From Streptomyces marianii (lineage in GTDB: Bacteria; Actinomycetota; Actinomycetes; Streptomycetales; Streptomycetaceae), in the NCBI RefSeq assembly GCF_005795905.1, contig NZ_VAWE01000001.1:6871001-6935000 (forward strand): 64,000 bases of DNA, in the 5' to 3' direction. The translations under genes were made by a program, and so were the position numbers. The notes beneath the pieces were generated by a model. That model was not told the DNA's origin, made no database searches, and was given only the letters and a program-made list of their open reading frames with translations. Positions 63,951 through 64,000 of this stretch are shown in pieces (position 1 is the first letter of the stretch; every line of letters starts with the position of its first letter).

Positions 63951-64000
63951 TCGCCGGGCGCAGTAGGGTGGACGGGCCGAACCCCGGAAGCCCGCTTCCG

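Overview
The window is high-GC actinobacterial chromosome, almost certainly Streptomyces. Codons strongly prefer G or C in third position, GTG starts are common, and there is a chaplin pair (a short chpH-like gene and a long sortase-anchored chpC-like gene), a mycothiol-dependent formaldehyde dehydrogenase, an F420-type LLM oxidoreductase and a tRNA-Leu(GAG). From memory, the combination of hmgA, gntK and chpC/chpH resembles a conserved core part of the S. coelicolor chromosome. I see no prophage, plasmid, CRISPR array or biosynthetic gene cluster. The accessory signals are small: MITE-like elements, tandem repeats and two gene remnants.

Layout. 0-8.5 kb: secreted SGNH esterase, a membrane Ser/Thr kinase, and an ATGA-coupled operon of a DUF4331 exported protein, a TPR protein and a His-rich NicO-type Ni/Co exporter, with a small divergent gene. 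8.8-16 kb: CoA transferase; hmgA, a GntR regulator and a stand-alone type ISP specificity-domain protein in one operon; a divergent molybdopterin oxidoreductase. 16.4-24.4 kb: a MITE and an inverted half copy bracket a small gene, an aldehyde/alcohol dehydrogenase pair, a glycolipid-binding-fold protein and an MHS transporter; then a TetR gene divergent from an acyl-CoA dehydrogenase. 24.5-30.3 kb: TetR and MaoC genes sharing an operator type, a DUF1275 membrane protein, an RNA-ligase pseudogene, a zinc-ribbon protein and a NamZ-like DUF1343 protein.

30.4-36 kb: two converging operons (SDR, acyl-CoA synthetase and TetR against an APH-type kinase and an acyl-CoA dehydrogenase) with near-identical operators at their outer ends. 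The gene set matches the logic of 4-hydroxyacid/levulinate catabolism (Lva, ACAD10/11). 36.7-46.7 kb: a His-rich duplicated small protein, quinone-oxidoreductase-like protein, two DUF202 proteins, NUDIX hydrolase, FAD dehydrogenase, a Streptomyces-type hypothetical, an APC permease, a molybdo-oxidoreductase with a cytochrome b partner, and gluconokinase beside a wrecked gluconate permease. 47-55.6 kb: amino-acid permease, mycothiol formaldehyde dehydrogenase with MBL hydrolase, RluA-type pseudouridine synthase, tRNA-Leu, M20 peptidase, chaplins, DUF5703 and a hypothetical. 56-64 kb: a RecD2-like protein that has lost its ATPase motifs, coupled to an aldo/keto reductase; LLM oxidoreductase; a ferritin-like protein; CorA; a second type of MITE; a histidine phosphatase.

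Main themes: three separate TetR circuits can be read directly from matched palindromes, each tying a regulator to acyl-CoA or aldehyde metabolism genes. Metal handling recurs (NicO, His-rich proteins, CorA, MoCo enzymes). Mobile debris clusters exactly at gene ends.
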